DNA of 5,006 nucleotides, from assembly GCA_014379075.1 (NCBI GenBank), contig JACMMN010000268.1:1-5006 (forward strand), given 5' to 3'. Origin of the DNA: Pyrinomonadaceae bacterium. Lineage in GTDB: Bacteria; Acidobacteriota; Blastocatellia; Pyrinomonadales; Pyrinomonadaceae. Shown piece after piece: positions 1-5,006 of this stretch. Positions within the stretch are counted from its first letter, which is position 1. Each line of letters starts with the position of its first letter. Position numbers and translations under genes: made by a program. The notes beneath the pieces are model-generated. The model had not been told where the DNA came from. It did no database searches and was given only the letters and a program-made list of their open reading frames with translations.

Positions 1-34
1 AAATTTCGCAAACGGCTAGACTTAGTAGAAATTT

Positions 35-892
35 ATGGCCTATCTAAAACCCGATCAGCCTGAAAAAGTTTATGTTCCAAATCTCCGCACCGCAAAGGAG
101 AAGGGCGAAAAGCTGGTCTGTCTGACCGCTTACGATTACCCGACCGCCCGCATCGTGGACGAAGCCGGCGTCGATATCATCCTGGTCGGCGATAGTATGG
201 GCAACGTCATTCATGGCTACGGCAATACGATCCCGGTCACGCTGGATGAGATTTTATCGGCAACAAAAGCAGTAAAACGCGGTTCGACGCACGCCTTGAT
301 CGTCGCCGATATGCCGTACGGAAGCTACCATACCGGCGATAATAAAGCTGTCCGAAACGCGATGAAGCTGCTGAAAAATGGCGGCGCCGAAGCCGTAAAG
401 CTCGAAGGCGGGCGAAACCGCGTCGATCTTGTAAAACGCCTGGTCGATGAAGAAATTCCGGTGATGGCCCACATCGGCCTGACGCCGCAGTCGGTCCACA
501 AACTCGGCGGCTACCGCGTCCAGGGCAAAACCGCCGTCGATGCCAACAAACTGATCGAAGACGCCAAAATACTCGAAGAAGCCGGAGCATTCGCCATCGT
601 CCTCGAACTCATTCCCCGCGAAATTGCCGAGATAATATCCAACGAATTAACGATCTCAACCGTCGGCATTGGCGCCGGAACGAATTGCGATATTCAGGTT
701 CTGGTGTTGCACGACCTGATCGGCTTCACCTTCGGCCGCCAGCCGCGTTTCGTCCGCCAATACGCCAACGTCAGCGAAGTTATCTCCGGCGCGATAAAAA
801 ACTGGATGGACGACGTAAAAAGCGGCAACTACCCGAACGAAGAAGAATCCTACGGCATGCCCGAAGCCGCCAAAAAGGAGATGAATGCTTAA
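35..892 (+). CDS. panB: 3-methyl-2-oxobutanoate hydroxymethyltransferase (ketopantoate hydroxymethyltransferase)
   Basis: This cytoplasmic enzyme transfers a hydroxymethyl group from 5,10-methylenetetrahydrofolate to 2-oxoisovalerate, giving ketopantoate, the first committed step to pantothenate and CoA. The 285-residue product matches PanB over its whole length, and the family is usually about 260-280 residues. Visible landmarks are LTAYDYPTARI (30-40), VGDSMG (51-56), ADMPYGSY (91-98), KLEGG (122-126), HIGLTPQ (146-152) and GIGAG (211-215). By analogy with the E. coli enzyme, D53, D92 and E124 would be the metal ligands and E191 the catalytic acid. Where many relatives have CDGQ this protein has CDIQ (218-221), a small departure. 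The ATG gives a normal N-terminus, but only a weak ribosome site (agtagaa) precedes it, and the 34 upstream bases show no clear promoter. The gene probably forms a unit with panC downstream. Confidence 0.96.
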   Translation: MAYLKPDQPEKVYVPNLRTAKEKGEKLVCLTAYDYPTARIVDEAGVDIILVGDSMGNVIHGYGNTIPVTLDEILSATKAVKRGSTHALIVADMPYGSYHTGDNKAVRNAMKLLKNGGAEAVKLEGGRNRVDLVKRLVDEEIPVMAHIGLTPQSVHKLGGYRVQGKTAVDANKLIEDAKILEEAGAFAIVLELIPREIAEIISNELTISTVGIGAGTNCDIQVLVLHDLIGFTFGRQPRFVRQYANVSEVISGAIKNWMDDVKSGNYPNEEESYGMPEAAKKEMNA

Positions 893-962
893 GTTCTGAG
901 TTCAATCTTCAGCTTGCTTCTTCGTTCGCGGCAGAAAACAAGCTGAAGCTTGAACTCAGAAC
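893..962. repeat. 70-bp hairpin element between panB and panC (REP-like)
   Basis: Two 24-nt arms, 893-916 and 939-962, are inverted copies of each other with one mismatch, separated by a 22-nt loop. The left arm starts with the base immediately after the panB TAA stop. No T-run follows the right arm, so it does not look like a standard intrinsic terminator. Its shape resembles a REP or small palindromic intergenic repeat. Whether it is multicopy cannot be told from this window. In RNA it would form a long stem just upstream of panC and could protect the panB 3' end or alter panC translation; that role is inferred. Confidence 0.8.
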
Positions 963-979
963 ATGGGTATCGTGTAAAG

Positions 980-1834
980 ATGGAAATCATCAACCGCCGG
1001 CAAAGAATGTCCTCGATCGCCCGCAAGCTGCGGCGTGAGAGTAAAACCGTCGGCTTTGTCGCGACGATGGGAGCCCTGCATGAAGGCCATTTGACGTTGG
1101 TAAAGGAAGCCAGGCAGATGTGCGATATTGTCGTCGTGTCGATTTTCGTAAATCCATCGCAGTTCGGGCCGGGCGAGGATTTTGCCAAGTATCCACGAGA
1201 TCTGACGGCCGATGCCGCCGTTTTAAGCGAATACGGAGTCGATTATGTTTTCGCACCGGAAACGCAGGAGATTTACCCGGAAGGTTTTTCGACTTACGTT
1301 TATGTCGAAGGCCTGACCGAAACCCTTGAAGGAGCTTCGCGGCCCGGACATTTTCGAGGTGTCGCTACAGTAGTTACGATACTTTTCAACACCGTCCGCC
1401 CCGATTTCGCATTTTTTGGGAGCAAGGATGCCCAGCAAGTCGGTGTGATCAAACGGCTTACCCGCGATCTCGGTTTCGAAACGGAGATCGTCGTGGTCCC
1501 GACAGTCCGCGAAGAATCCGGCCTCGCAATGTCTTCCCGAAACGCCTATTTGACGCCTGAATTACGCCAAAAAGCGTCGATCATCTATCAGGCATTGCGC
1601 GAAGCGAAGATCGCGTTCAAGAACGGTGAACGAAACGGTTCGAAACTCGCTCAAATTGTGCAGACCAAGATCGAATCCGAACCTGTCGCCCGCATCGATT
1701 ATATAGCCGTGGTCGATAACGATGCGCTGGAACCTGTTGAGAAGATTGACGATAAGGAAGTTTTGGTGGCCGTCGCGGTGAAGTTTGACAAAGTCCGGCT
1801 GATCGATAATATCATCCTGAACAGAAGACAGTAG
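980..1834 (+). CDS. panC: pantothenate synthetase (pantoate--beta-alanine ligase)
   Basis: This enzyme joins pantoate and beta-alanine, using ATP and a pantoyl-adenylate intermediate, to make pantothenate in the cytoplasm. From the ATG at 980 the product is 284 residues, the usual family length. It shows the nucleotidyl-transferase signatures TMGALHEGH (29-37, HIGH-like), FVNPSQF (56-62), GSKDAQQ (147-153, the GxKDxQQ motif) and MSSRN (184-188, KMSKS-like). The frame is open back to a TTG at 950, but that codon lies inside the hairpin repeat and would add ten residues not typical of PanC, whereas MEII from 980 aligns with normal PanC N-termini. No strong Shine-Dalgarno is visible before 980 (gtaaag only), so translation may be modest or coupled to panB. 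It follows panB in the same direction with the repeat in the gap. Confidence 0.96.
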   Translation: MEIINRRQRMSSIARKLRRESKTVGFVATMGALHEGHLTLVKEARQMCDIVVVSIFVNPSQFGPGEDFAKYPRDLTADAAVLSEYGVDYVFAPETQEIYPEGFSTYVYVEGLTETLEGASRPGHFRGVATVVTILFNTVRPDFAFFGSKDAQQVGVIKRLTRDLGFETEIVVVPTVREESGLAMSSRNAYLTPELRQKASIIYQALREAKIAFKNGERNGSKLAQIVQTKIESEPVARIDYIAVVDNDALEPVEKIDDKEVLVAVAVKFDKVRLIDNIILNRRQ

Positions 1835-1896
1835 ATTGGCATCAAACTTGCATCTCAACTTACTGTAACGCAAGAGTTTTGGCGTTTCATAAATAT

Positions 1897-2403
1897 ATGA
1901 GAAACATAAAGAGTTTCATTGCAATTTTCGGCCTTTTGGCCACATTCTCGTTTGCTGCTTCGGCGCAGACATCTTTGGCCTCGCTCGACGGCGGACGGGT
2001 CGATGTTCAAAATCAGAAAGGCAAGGTCGTGATACTTGCGTTAGGTGCGAGTTGGCTGCCGCTGTCGGGCAAACAAGCCGATTATACGAACCAGCTTGCG
2101 AAAAAATATGCGGGCAAGAACGTCGTGGTTTACTTCATCGCAACCGATTCGACCGATCCGAAATCGAAGAATTACGCGAGCGATGAGGCAGTCCGCAAAT
2201 TCGCCGCCTCGAACCGCTTGAGCGTTTCCGTGCTCCGCGACTCCGACGGGGCCGCGACCTTGAAAAAGTTTGGCATCGATCAGATACCATCTTTTGTCAT
2301 TCTGGATAAGGACGGCAATCAGGCCGGCGCGCCGTTCGGCGGTATCGATCCGAAATACGACATAACGGTCCCGATCTCAAAGGCGGTAGATAAACTGCTT
2401 TGA
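1897..2403 (+). CDS. exported thioredoxin-fold (TlpA/ResA-like) protein lacking the CxxC cysteines
   Basis: The 168-residue product begins with a Sec-type signal peptide: positively charged MRNIK, a hydrophobic stretch at about 7-21, and an ASA|QT cleavage site after residue 23. The mature part reads as a TlpA/AhpC-type thioredoxin fold: GKVVILALGASW (42-53), where the redox helix starts, a central beta strand (VVVYFIATD, 76-84), and IPSFVILDKDG (130-140) with the usual cis-proline. At the active site, where WCxxC is expected, the sequence is WLPLS (53-57). The whole protein has no cysteine, so thiol-disulfide chemistry is excluded; a chaperone or binding role is possible but unproven. The frame extends to a TTG at 1879, but ATG 1897 gives a cleaner signal peptide. 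It lies 62 nt after panC with no terminator between them and may be co-transcribed. Confidence 0.8.
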   Translation: MRNIKSFIAIFGLLATFSFAASAQTSLASLDGGRVDVQNQKGKVVILALGASWLPLSGKQADYTNQLAKKYAGKNVVVYFIATDSTDPKSKNYASDEAVRKFAASNRLSVSVLRDSDGAATLKKFGIDQIPSFVILDKDGNQAGAPFGGIDPKYDITVPISKAVDKLL

Positions 2404-2420
2404 TAAAATTGAAACGCAGT

Positions 2421-2456
2421 AAAATGGCGGTCTCACATGAGACTGCCATTTTTTTT
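2421..2456 (+). terminator. intrinsic terminator after the thioredoxin-like gene
   Basis: Arms 2421-2434 and 2439-2452 form a 14-bp stem with one G-U pair and a 4-nt loop (acat), followed by a run of eight T ending at 2456. It lies 17 nt past the stop codon of the thioredoxin-like gene. On the opposite strand the same hairpin covers the maf stop codon, with only four T after it, so termination there is possible but weaker. Confidence 0.88.
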
Positions 2457-3038
2457 CGCAGCCGTTTGTACTAAAGCATAAACCAAACTCACCGGCAAAC
2501 CCACGACGTTCCAATAATCACCCTCGATTTTCTCGATAAATAAAGCTGCCTGGGCCTGCACGGCGTATGCACCGGCCTTGTCCAGCGGATCTCCATTCTC
2601 CACTAGAAAATCGATCTCTGCATCGCTCATTTCCGCGAATTTAACCCGCGTGGTCTGCAAGCCGACGCGTGTCTCGCCATAGTTCACCACGGCGACCCCC
2701 GTCAAGACCTCATGCCATTTGCCGGACAGCATCGTCAGCATCCTTTTGGCAGCAGCCAGGTCGAGGGGCTTTCCCATGATCTGCTTATCGATCACAACTG
2801 TCGTGTCGGCGCCCAGAACAATTTCGCCGTCATGCCTGACCGCTATAGCTTCAGCTTTTTCTTTGGCTAAACGCCGCACATAATCATCCGGCGATTCGCC
2901 AGGAGCTTCGCTTTCGTCGATGTCCGGCACATCCTTTACGAATTCCCATCCGACGGACTGCAGTATCTCCGACCTTCGCGGGCTGCCCGACGCCAGGACC
3001 AGTTTCGGTAAGTTAATCATAGAGTTCGCATTTAGCAT
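2433..3038 (-). CDS. maf: Maf-family nucleoside triphosphate pyrophosphatase (dTTP/UTP type)
   Basis: Maf proteins hydrolyse nucleoside triphosphates, including non-canonical or modified ones, to monophosphates and pyrophosphate, and are linked to nucleotide house-cleaning and cell-division control. The 201-residue product has the family signature LASGSPRR (15-22), GADT (76-79, D78 the likely catalytic aspartate), GKP (89-91), LSGKWHEVLTG (104-114), DKAGAYAVQ (153-161) and VVGLP (178-182). The DKAGAY segment resembles the YhdE/dTTP-UTP subgroup more than the YceF/m7GTP subgroup; this assignment is by eye. An alternative ATG lies six codons in (3020), but the first ATG has a purine-rich ribosome site (acgagaac) about 9 nt upstream, so 3038 is preferred. 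It converges with the thioredoxin-like gene, and its last codons overlap that gene's terminator. It is divergent from the broken four-helix-bundle gene. Confidence 0.94.
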   Translation of the reverse strand: MLNANSMINLPKLVLASGSPRRSEILQSVGWEFVKDVPDIDESEAPGESPDDYVRRLAKEKAEAIAVRHDGEIVLGADTTVVIDKQIMGKPLDLAAAKRMLTMLSGKWHEVLTGVAVVNYGETRVGLQTTRVKFAEMSDAEIDFLVENGDPLDKAGAYAVQAQAALFIEKIEGDYWNVVGLPVSLVYALVQTAAKKNGSLM

Positions 3039-3100
3039 TTATTTTTGTTCTCGTTTAAGATAATAGCTTATCAATTTTCGGCGTTAGGCCGCTCGAAGAA

Positions 3101-3636
3101 ATGAAATATTCCCGATTTGAAGAGTTGCCGGTGTGGAAAGCGGCAATAGAGTTTGCTCTGAAAGTTTTTGAATTTACAAACAAATCGGATTTCGCGGCCT
3201 CGGCGATACGAAAAATCAGCTTGAACGAGCAGCTCTTTCTATTTCGAATAACATCGCCGAAGGCTTCGAACGCGGAACGACAACCGAGCTTATTCATTTT
3301 CTCTATATCGCCAAAGGCTCATGCGGAGAAACCCGTTCAATGCTGTGCCTTTGTGAACGCGTACCGCGATTCATCGATCTCAAATTTGAAATTTCAGATT
3401 TGAGATCGAGATCGGAAAATATCTCAAAGCAACTTCACGGATGGATCGAATCGCTTAAAAATACCGATATAAAAGGTGTTAACTTTCTTACGGATAAAAC
3501 CCGAAAAAGCTTTAAACGAAAGCGGGAGATGGATGAATTCGATCTGGAAATGAAAAAATACAAGGACGAATTAGAACAACAATTGCTCGAACGCGAAAGA
3601 CAGGCAGGTGAAGACATCAAGAATCAAGAATCTTGA
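3101..3636 (+). pseudogene. four-helix-bundle protein (S23 / 23S rRNA intervening-sequence protein family), frameshifted
   Basis: Two frames together encode one family member. The start frame gives MKYSRFEELPVWKAAIEF and continues to about residue 30. The rest is in the -1 frame: NQLERAALSISNNIAEGFE, then ELIHFLYIAKGSCGETRSML, FEISDLRSRSEN and a highly charged helical tail to the TGA at 3634. One missing base explains it. Restoring a T in the T-run at 3190-3192 gives DFRGLGDTKNQLERA, which looks most like the family; an A missing in the A-run at 3211-3215 is a second possibility. Repaired, the protein would have 178 residues. Family members are small helical bundles found inside 23S rRNA intervening sequences or as stand-alone genes; their function is poorly known. 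The second part stays open for 140 codons, so the break is recent or a sequencing error. Confidence 0.85.
3374..3409. repeat. 12-bp inverted repeat inside the four-helix-bundle gene
   Basis: Arms tcgatctcaaat (3374-3385) and atttgagatcga (3398-3409) are perfect inverted copies around a 12-nt spacer. The spacer and right arm contain atttcagat, the same word that makes up the heptamer array about 240 bases downstream. It encodes the DLKFEISDLRSR segment, which looks conserved in the family, so the palindrome may be a by-product of the codons. Confidence 0.6.
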
Positions 3637-3676
3637 TTTCAGATCTCAGATTTCAGATTTCAGATTTCAGATATCG
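3635..3676. repeat. 7-bp tandem repeat, GATTTCA x about 6
   Basis: Six consecutive heptamers lie here: gatttca, gatctca, gatttca, gatttca, gatttca and a degenerate gatatcg. The first unit starts inside the TGA stop codon of the four-helix-bundle reading frame, and the last runs into a TATAAT box. Heptamer intergenic repeats of this style are seen in several environmental phyla. The unit length and the lack of spacers rule out a CRISPR. Confidence 0.85.
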
Positions 3677-3682
3677 TATAAT
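3677..3682 (+). promoter_or_regulatory. candidate -10 box (TATAAT) for the DUF721 gene
   Basis: A perfect TATAAT lies 25 nt before the ATG at 3708, which would give a short 5' leader of roughly 20 nt. The -35 region falls in the heptamer array and matches TTGACA poorly at 17-nt spacing, so this is a candidate only. Its position just after a disrupted gene makes an independent promoter for the next gene reasonable. Confidence 0.45.
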
Positions 3683-3707
3683 TTCATTCGTTTGATTCAA
3701 CGAGATA

Positions 3708-4184
3708 ATGCAGCATATTTTCCGTTCATTACCCGAAGTTGTTAAGGAAATCGCCGGCGGCGAATCGGCCCGTGAGGCGATCGTTTTCGCCGCCTGGCGG
3801 CAGATTTCCGGCGAAACTTTGGGTGAACACGCGGTGCCGTTTAAGCTGATCAAAAAGAAACTGTTTATTGCGGTTTCCGACAATAATTGGCGGCGGCAGA
3901 TCGAGGATCTCAGCGGGCAGATGATCTTTAAATTGAATTCTGCTCTCGGCTCGTCGCTCGTGACCTTTATCGAATTTAAGATAGATGCGAAAGCCGTGGA
4001 AGAGGCCCGTCGGAAAACGCTTGTCAAAACTTCTGATGCAGAGGCGAAAGCGATCGCCAAAAGACAGATCACCGCCGGGCTTCGCCATGCCGCCGAGACG
4101 ATATCGGATGTTAAACTCCGTGAAAGCTTTTTGCTGGCTGCCGGAAGCGGTTTGGCGAGGAAGAAAGCAATTGGCGAAAAATAA
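3708..4184 (+). CDS. DUF721 (DciA-like) protein, probable replicative helicase loading factor
   Basis: The first 95 residues or so of this 158-residue protein fit the DUF721 pattern: AAWRQISGETLGEHA (28-42) with the conserved tryptophan W30, KKKLFIAVSDNNWRRQI (49-65) with the second tryptophan W61, then a helix (QMIFKLNSALG, 71-81) and an edge strand (VTFIEFKI, 85-92). DciA proteins of this family load the replicative helicase DnaB in bacteria that lack DnaC/DnaI loaders. That role is known for the family and only inferred here. The C-terminal part (96-158) is rich in Ala, Lys and Arg, looks helical, and has no motif I recognise; it could be an extension that binds DNA or a partner. The ATG has a weak ribosome site (acgag). 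A candidate TATAAT lies 25 nt upstream, and gatC follows after 44 nt. Confidence 0.75.
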   Translation: MQHIFRSLPEVVKEIAGGESAREAIVFAAWRQISGETLGEHAVPFKLIKKKLFIAVSDNNWRRQIEDLSGQMIFKLNSALGSSLVTFIEFKIDAKAVEEARRKTLVKTSDAEAKAIAKRQITAGLRHAAETISDVKLRESFLLAAGSGLARKKAIGEK

Positions 4185-4197
4185 TTTTAGAGGTCGA

Positions 4198-4203
4198 AAG
4201 GAG
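4198..4203 (+). promoter_or_regulatory. strong Shine-Dalgarno-like AAGGAG set back from gatC
   Basis: AAGGAG lies 25 nt before the gatC ATG, much further than the usual 5-10 nt. The frame between it and the ATG contains no ATG, GTG or TTG. It may be a non-functional match, or local folding may bring it near the start. Confidence 0.35.
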
Positions 4204-4228
4204 AACTTCTGCTACTTTTCAATTTTAT

Positions 4229-4510
4229 ATGGACGTACGAAAGATCGCAAAACTTGCACATCTCGAGATCACAGACGCGGAAGTCGCCTTGTATACGCCG
4301 CAGATGGAGGAGATCGTAAATTACATTGAGCAGCTAAACGAGCTCAATACCGACGACATCGAGCCGATGCTCGGCGGGCTGACGCTCGAAGGCCAGGCGA
4401 CGGCGGCCGACCGCGAAGACCTAGAAATTCCGTCGCTCGGCCGGGAAGCCGCACTAAGCCAATCACCGGCCGGCGTCGCGGGGCATTTCCAGGTTCCAAA
4501 AGTTTTATGA
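4229..4510 (+). CDS. gatC: Asp-tRNA(Asn)/Glu-tRNA(Gln) amidotransferase subunit C
   Basis: GatC is the small subunit that holds GatA and GatB together in the complex converting Glu-tRNA(Gln) to Gln-tRNA(Gln), or Asp-tRNA(Asn) to Asn-tRNA(Asn). The 93-residue product has the family pattern: VRKIAKLAHLEIT at the N-terminus (3-15), a helix with QMEEIVNYIEQLNELNTDDIEP (25-46), a RED segment (62-64) and the closing GHFQVPKVL (85-93). The N-terminus starts a few residues later than in many relatives, but no in-frame start codon lies close upstream. gatA and gatB are not in the window, so the subunits are encoded elsewhere or beyond this stretch. Its stop codon overlaps the start of the next gene as ATGA, suggesting translational coupling. 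Confidence 0.93.
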   Translation: MDVRKIAKLAHLEITDAEVALYTPQMEEIVNYIEQLNELNTDDIEPMLGGLTLEGQATAADREDLEIPSLGREAALSQSPAGVAGHFQVPKVL

Positions 4511-4974
4511 TCGTAGCAGTTATCAGTAAGCAGTTAGCGGTAAAGCAGCGAACAGTTTTTTTTTCCACCTGCATGCTGCTTACTGCTTGCTGCCTATTCG
4601 CCTGCAGTATTCCGAATCTCGAACCGCCTGAATGCACAGAGTCTCGCGGCGTTGTGAAAGAATTCTACTCATTCCATTTCGGAAACGATATGAAACTGTC
4701 GCCGGAGAATTTGAAGCAGCGTGAAAAATTTCTTACGCCGGAATTGGTTAGATCTCTTCAGGATCAGCAGACAGAGAATGACGTATTCACGACCAACAGC
4801 CCCGATCATCCGAAAGCATTCCGGACCGCCGCGTGCGAAGTCGTTTCGGCGGAAAAAACTGTTTTCGAGATCGTGCTTTTTTGGGGGACCGATGAAAGAA
4901 GCGAGCAGAAGGAAATAAAGGTGGAAACTATCAAAAAAGACGGCAAATGGCTGATCGACAAGATAATTAACTAG
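4507..4974 (+). CDS. small probable lipoprotein of unknown function
   Basis: The 155-residue product starts with a basic region (K8, K13, R15) and a hydrophobic stretch at about 17-32. LTAC (25-28) fits a lipobox, with C28 as the lipidated residue; LFAC (30-33) is a second, weaker candidate. The mature part, from about 38, is a compact soluble domain: VVKEFYSFHFG (49-59), KFLTPELVRSL (73-83), two cysteines near the start and middle (C43, C109), and a final KKDGKWLIDKIIN. The layout recalls small DUF3828/NTF2-like export proteins, but I cannot assign a family with confidence. The start overlaps the gatC stop as ATGA. An inner ATG at 4573 (M23) would also keep LTAC but leaves almost no signal peptide. 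Residues 4-30 are encoded by the inverted repeat at 4516-4593. A run of nine T falls at codons 17-20. Confidence 0.7.
   Translation: MIVAVISKQLAVKQRTVFFSTCMLLTACCLFACSIPNLEPPECTESRGVVKEFYSFHFGNDMKLSPENLKQREKFLTPELVRSLQDQQTENDVFTTNSPDHPKAFRTAACEVVSAEKTVFEIVLFWGTDERSEQKEIKVETIKKDGKWLIDKIIN
4516..4593. repeat. inverted heptamer-repeat element overlapping the lipoprotein gene start
   Basis: The left side is a tandem of degenerate heptamers (gcagtta, tcagtaa, gcagtta, gcggtaa; 4516-4543). The right side (4576-4593) is the reverse complement of the same kind of unit. Arms 4516-4533 and 4576-4593 match at 15 of 18 positions, ten of them consecutive. The 42-nt middle holds a run of nine T (4556-4564). 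It looks like a small hairpin-forming intergenic repeat lying directly after gatC; its copy number cannot be judged here. Confidence 0.7.
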
Positions 4975-4980
4975 CCTAAG

Positions 4981-4999
4981 AGCGGGCTTTGCCCGTTTT
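4981..4999 (+). terminator. short GC-rich intrinsic terminator after the lipoprotein gene
   Basis: A five-base-pair stem (cgggc 4983-4987 with gcccg 4991-4995), extendable by a G-U and an A-T pair, has a ttt loop and is followed by tttt. It begins 6 nt past the stop codon and probably ends the gatC/lipoprotein transcript. Confidence 0.65.
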
Positions 5000-5006
5000 G
5001 TCGTCT

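Noticed and set aside
237..590. Minus-strand open frames across panB, panC and the DUF721 gene
   Set aside because: They lie opposite clearly assigned genes and have low-complexity, Arg-rich or otherwise unlike-protein composition; they are frame shadows.
893..962. Intrinsic terminator or attenuator between panB and panC
   Set aside because: The stem is strong but no T-run follows it, and the loop is large.
950..979. Upstream TTG start that would lengthen PanC by ten residues
   Set aside because: The codon lies inside the right arm of the hairpin repeat, and the added residues do not fit PanC N-termini; the ATG at 980 does.
1836..1866. Promoter before the thioredoxin-like gene (TTGGCA and TACTGT)
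   Set aside because: The spacing is 19 nt and the -10 match is poor; not supportable.
1879..1896. TTG start for the thioredoxin-like protein
   Set aside because: The purine-rich stretch is only 2 nt away from it, and ATG 1897 gives a standard signal peptide.
3059..3072. Small palindrome (gataa/ttatc) between maf and the divergent gene as an operator
   Set aside because: Five-base arms in an AT-rich gap are expected by chance, and no convincing promoter overlaps them.
3188..3217. Programmed -1 ribosomal frameshift
   Set aside because: No canonical X XXY YYZ slippery heptamer lies in frame, and the family is not known to use frameshifting; a lost base is simpler.
3340..3636. Independent 98-residue gene starting at an inner ATG
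   Set aside because: The sequence before that ATG, in the same frame, continues the four-helix-bundle family motif, so it is the second half of the frameshifted gene.
3635..3676. CRISPR array
   Set aside because: The units are 7 bp and contiguous, with no spacers.

Overview
The window carries ordinary bacterial housekeeping genes, packed tightly, with short repeats in several of the gaps between them. Base composition is near half GC. Heptamer repeats and hairpins in the gaps, a stand-alone four-helix-bundle (S23-type) gene, a DUF721/DciA-like gene and a lone gatC together suggest Acidobacteriota, possibly the Blastocatellia/Pyrinomonadaceae side. That placement is an inference from gene style and has not been checked by alignment.

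Layout: panB (35-892) and panC (980-1834) encode two pantothenate (vitamin B5) biosynthesis enzymes in a row. A 70-bp near-perfect hairpin fills most of the gap between them. Next is an exported thioredoxin-fold protein that has lost its CxxC cysteines (1897-2403), closed by a strong intrinsic terminator. The terminator hairpin overlaps the 3' end of maf, a convergent nucleotide pyrophosphatase gene (2433-3038, minus strand). Divergent from maf is a four-helix-bundle protein gene (3101-3636) broken by a one-base frameshift. Its stop codon lies at the edge of a 7-bp tandem repeat (3635-3676) that runs directly into a TATAAT box. Then come a DUF721/DciA-like gene (3708-4184), gatC (4229-4510), and a small probable lipoprotein gene (4507-4974) joined to gatC by an ATGA overlap. 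A small hairpin terminator ends the window.

How the genes relate: panB and panC act consecutively to make pantoate and then pantothenate. gatC supplies the small subunit of the tRNA-dependent amidotransferase; gatA and gatB are not here. The DUF721 protein probably serves replicative helicase loading. Maf is a house-cleaning enzyme. I see no defence, mobile or secondary-metabolite system. The most interesting signals are the repeats. One inverted heptamer element between gatC and the next gene appears to encode that gene's lipoprotein signal sequence, and another sits where the spacer for the DUF721 gene's candidate promoter would be.
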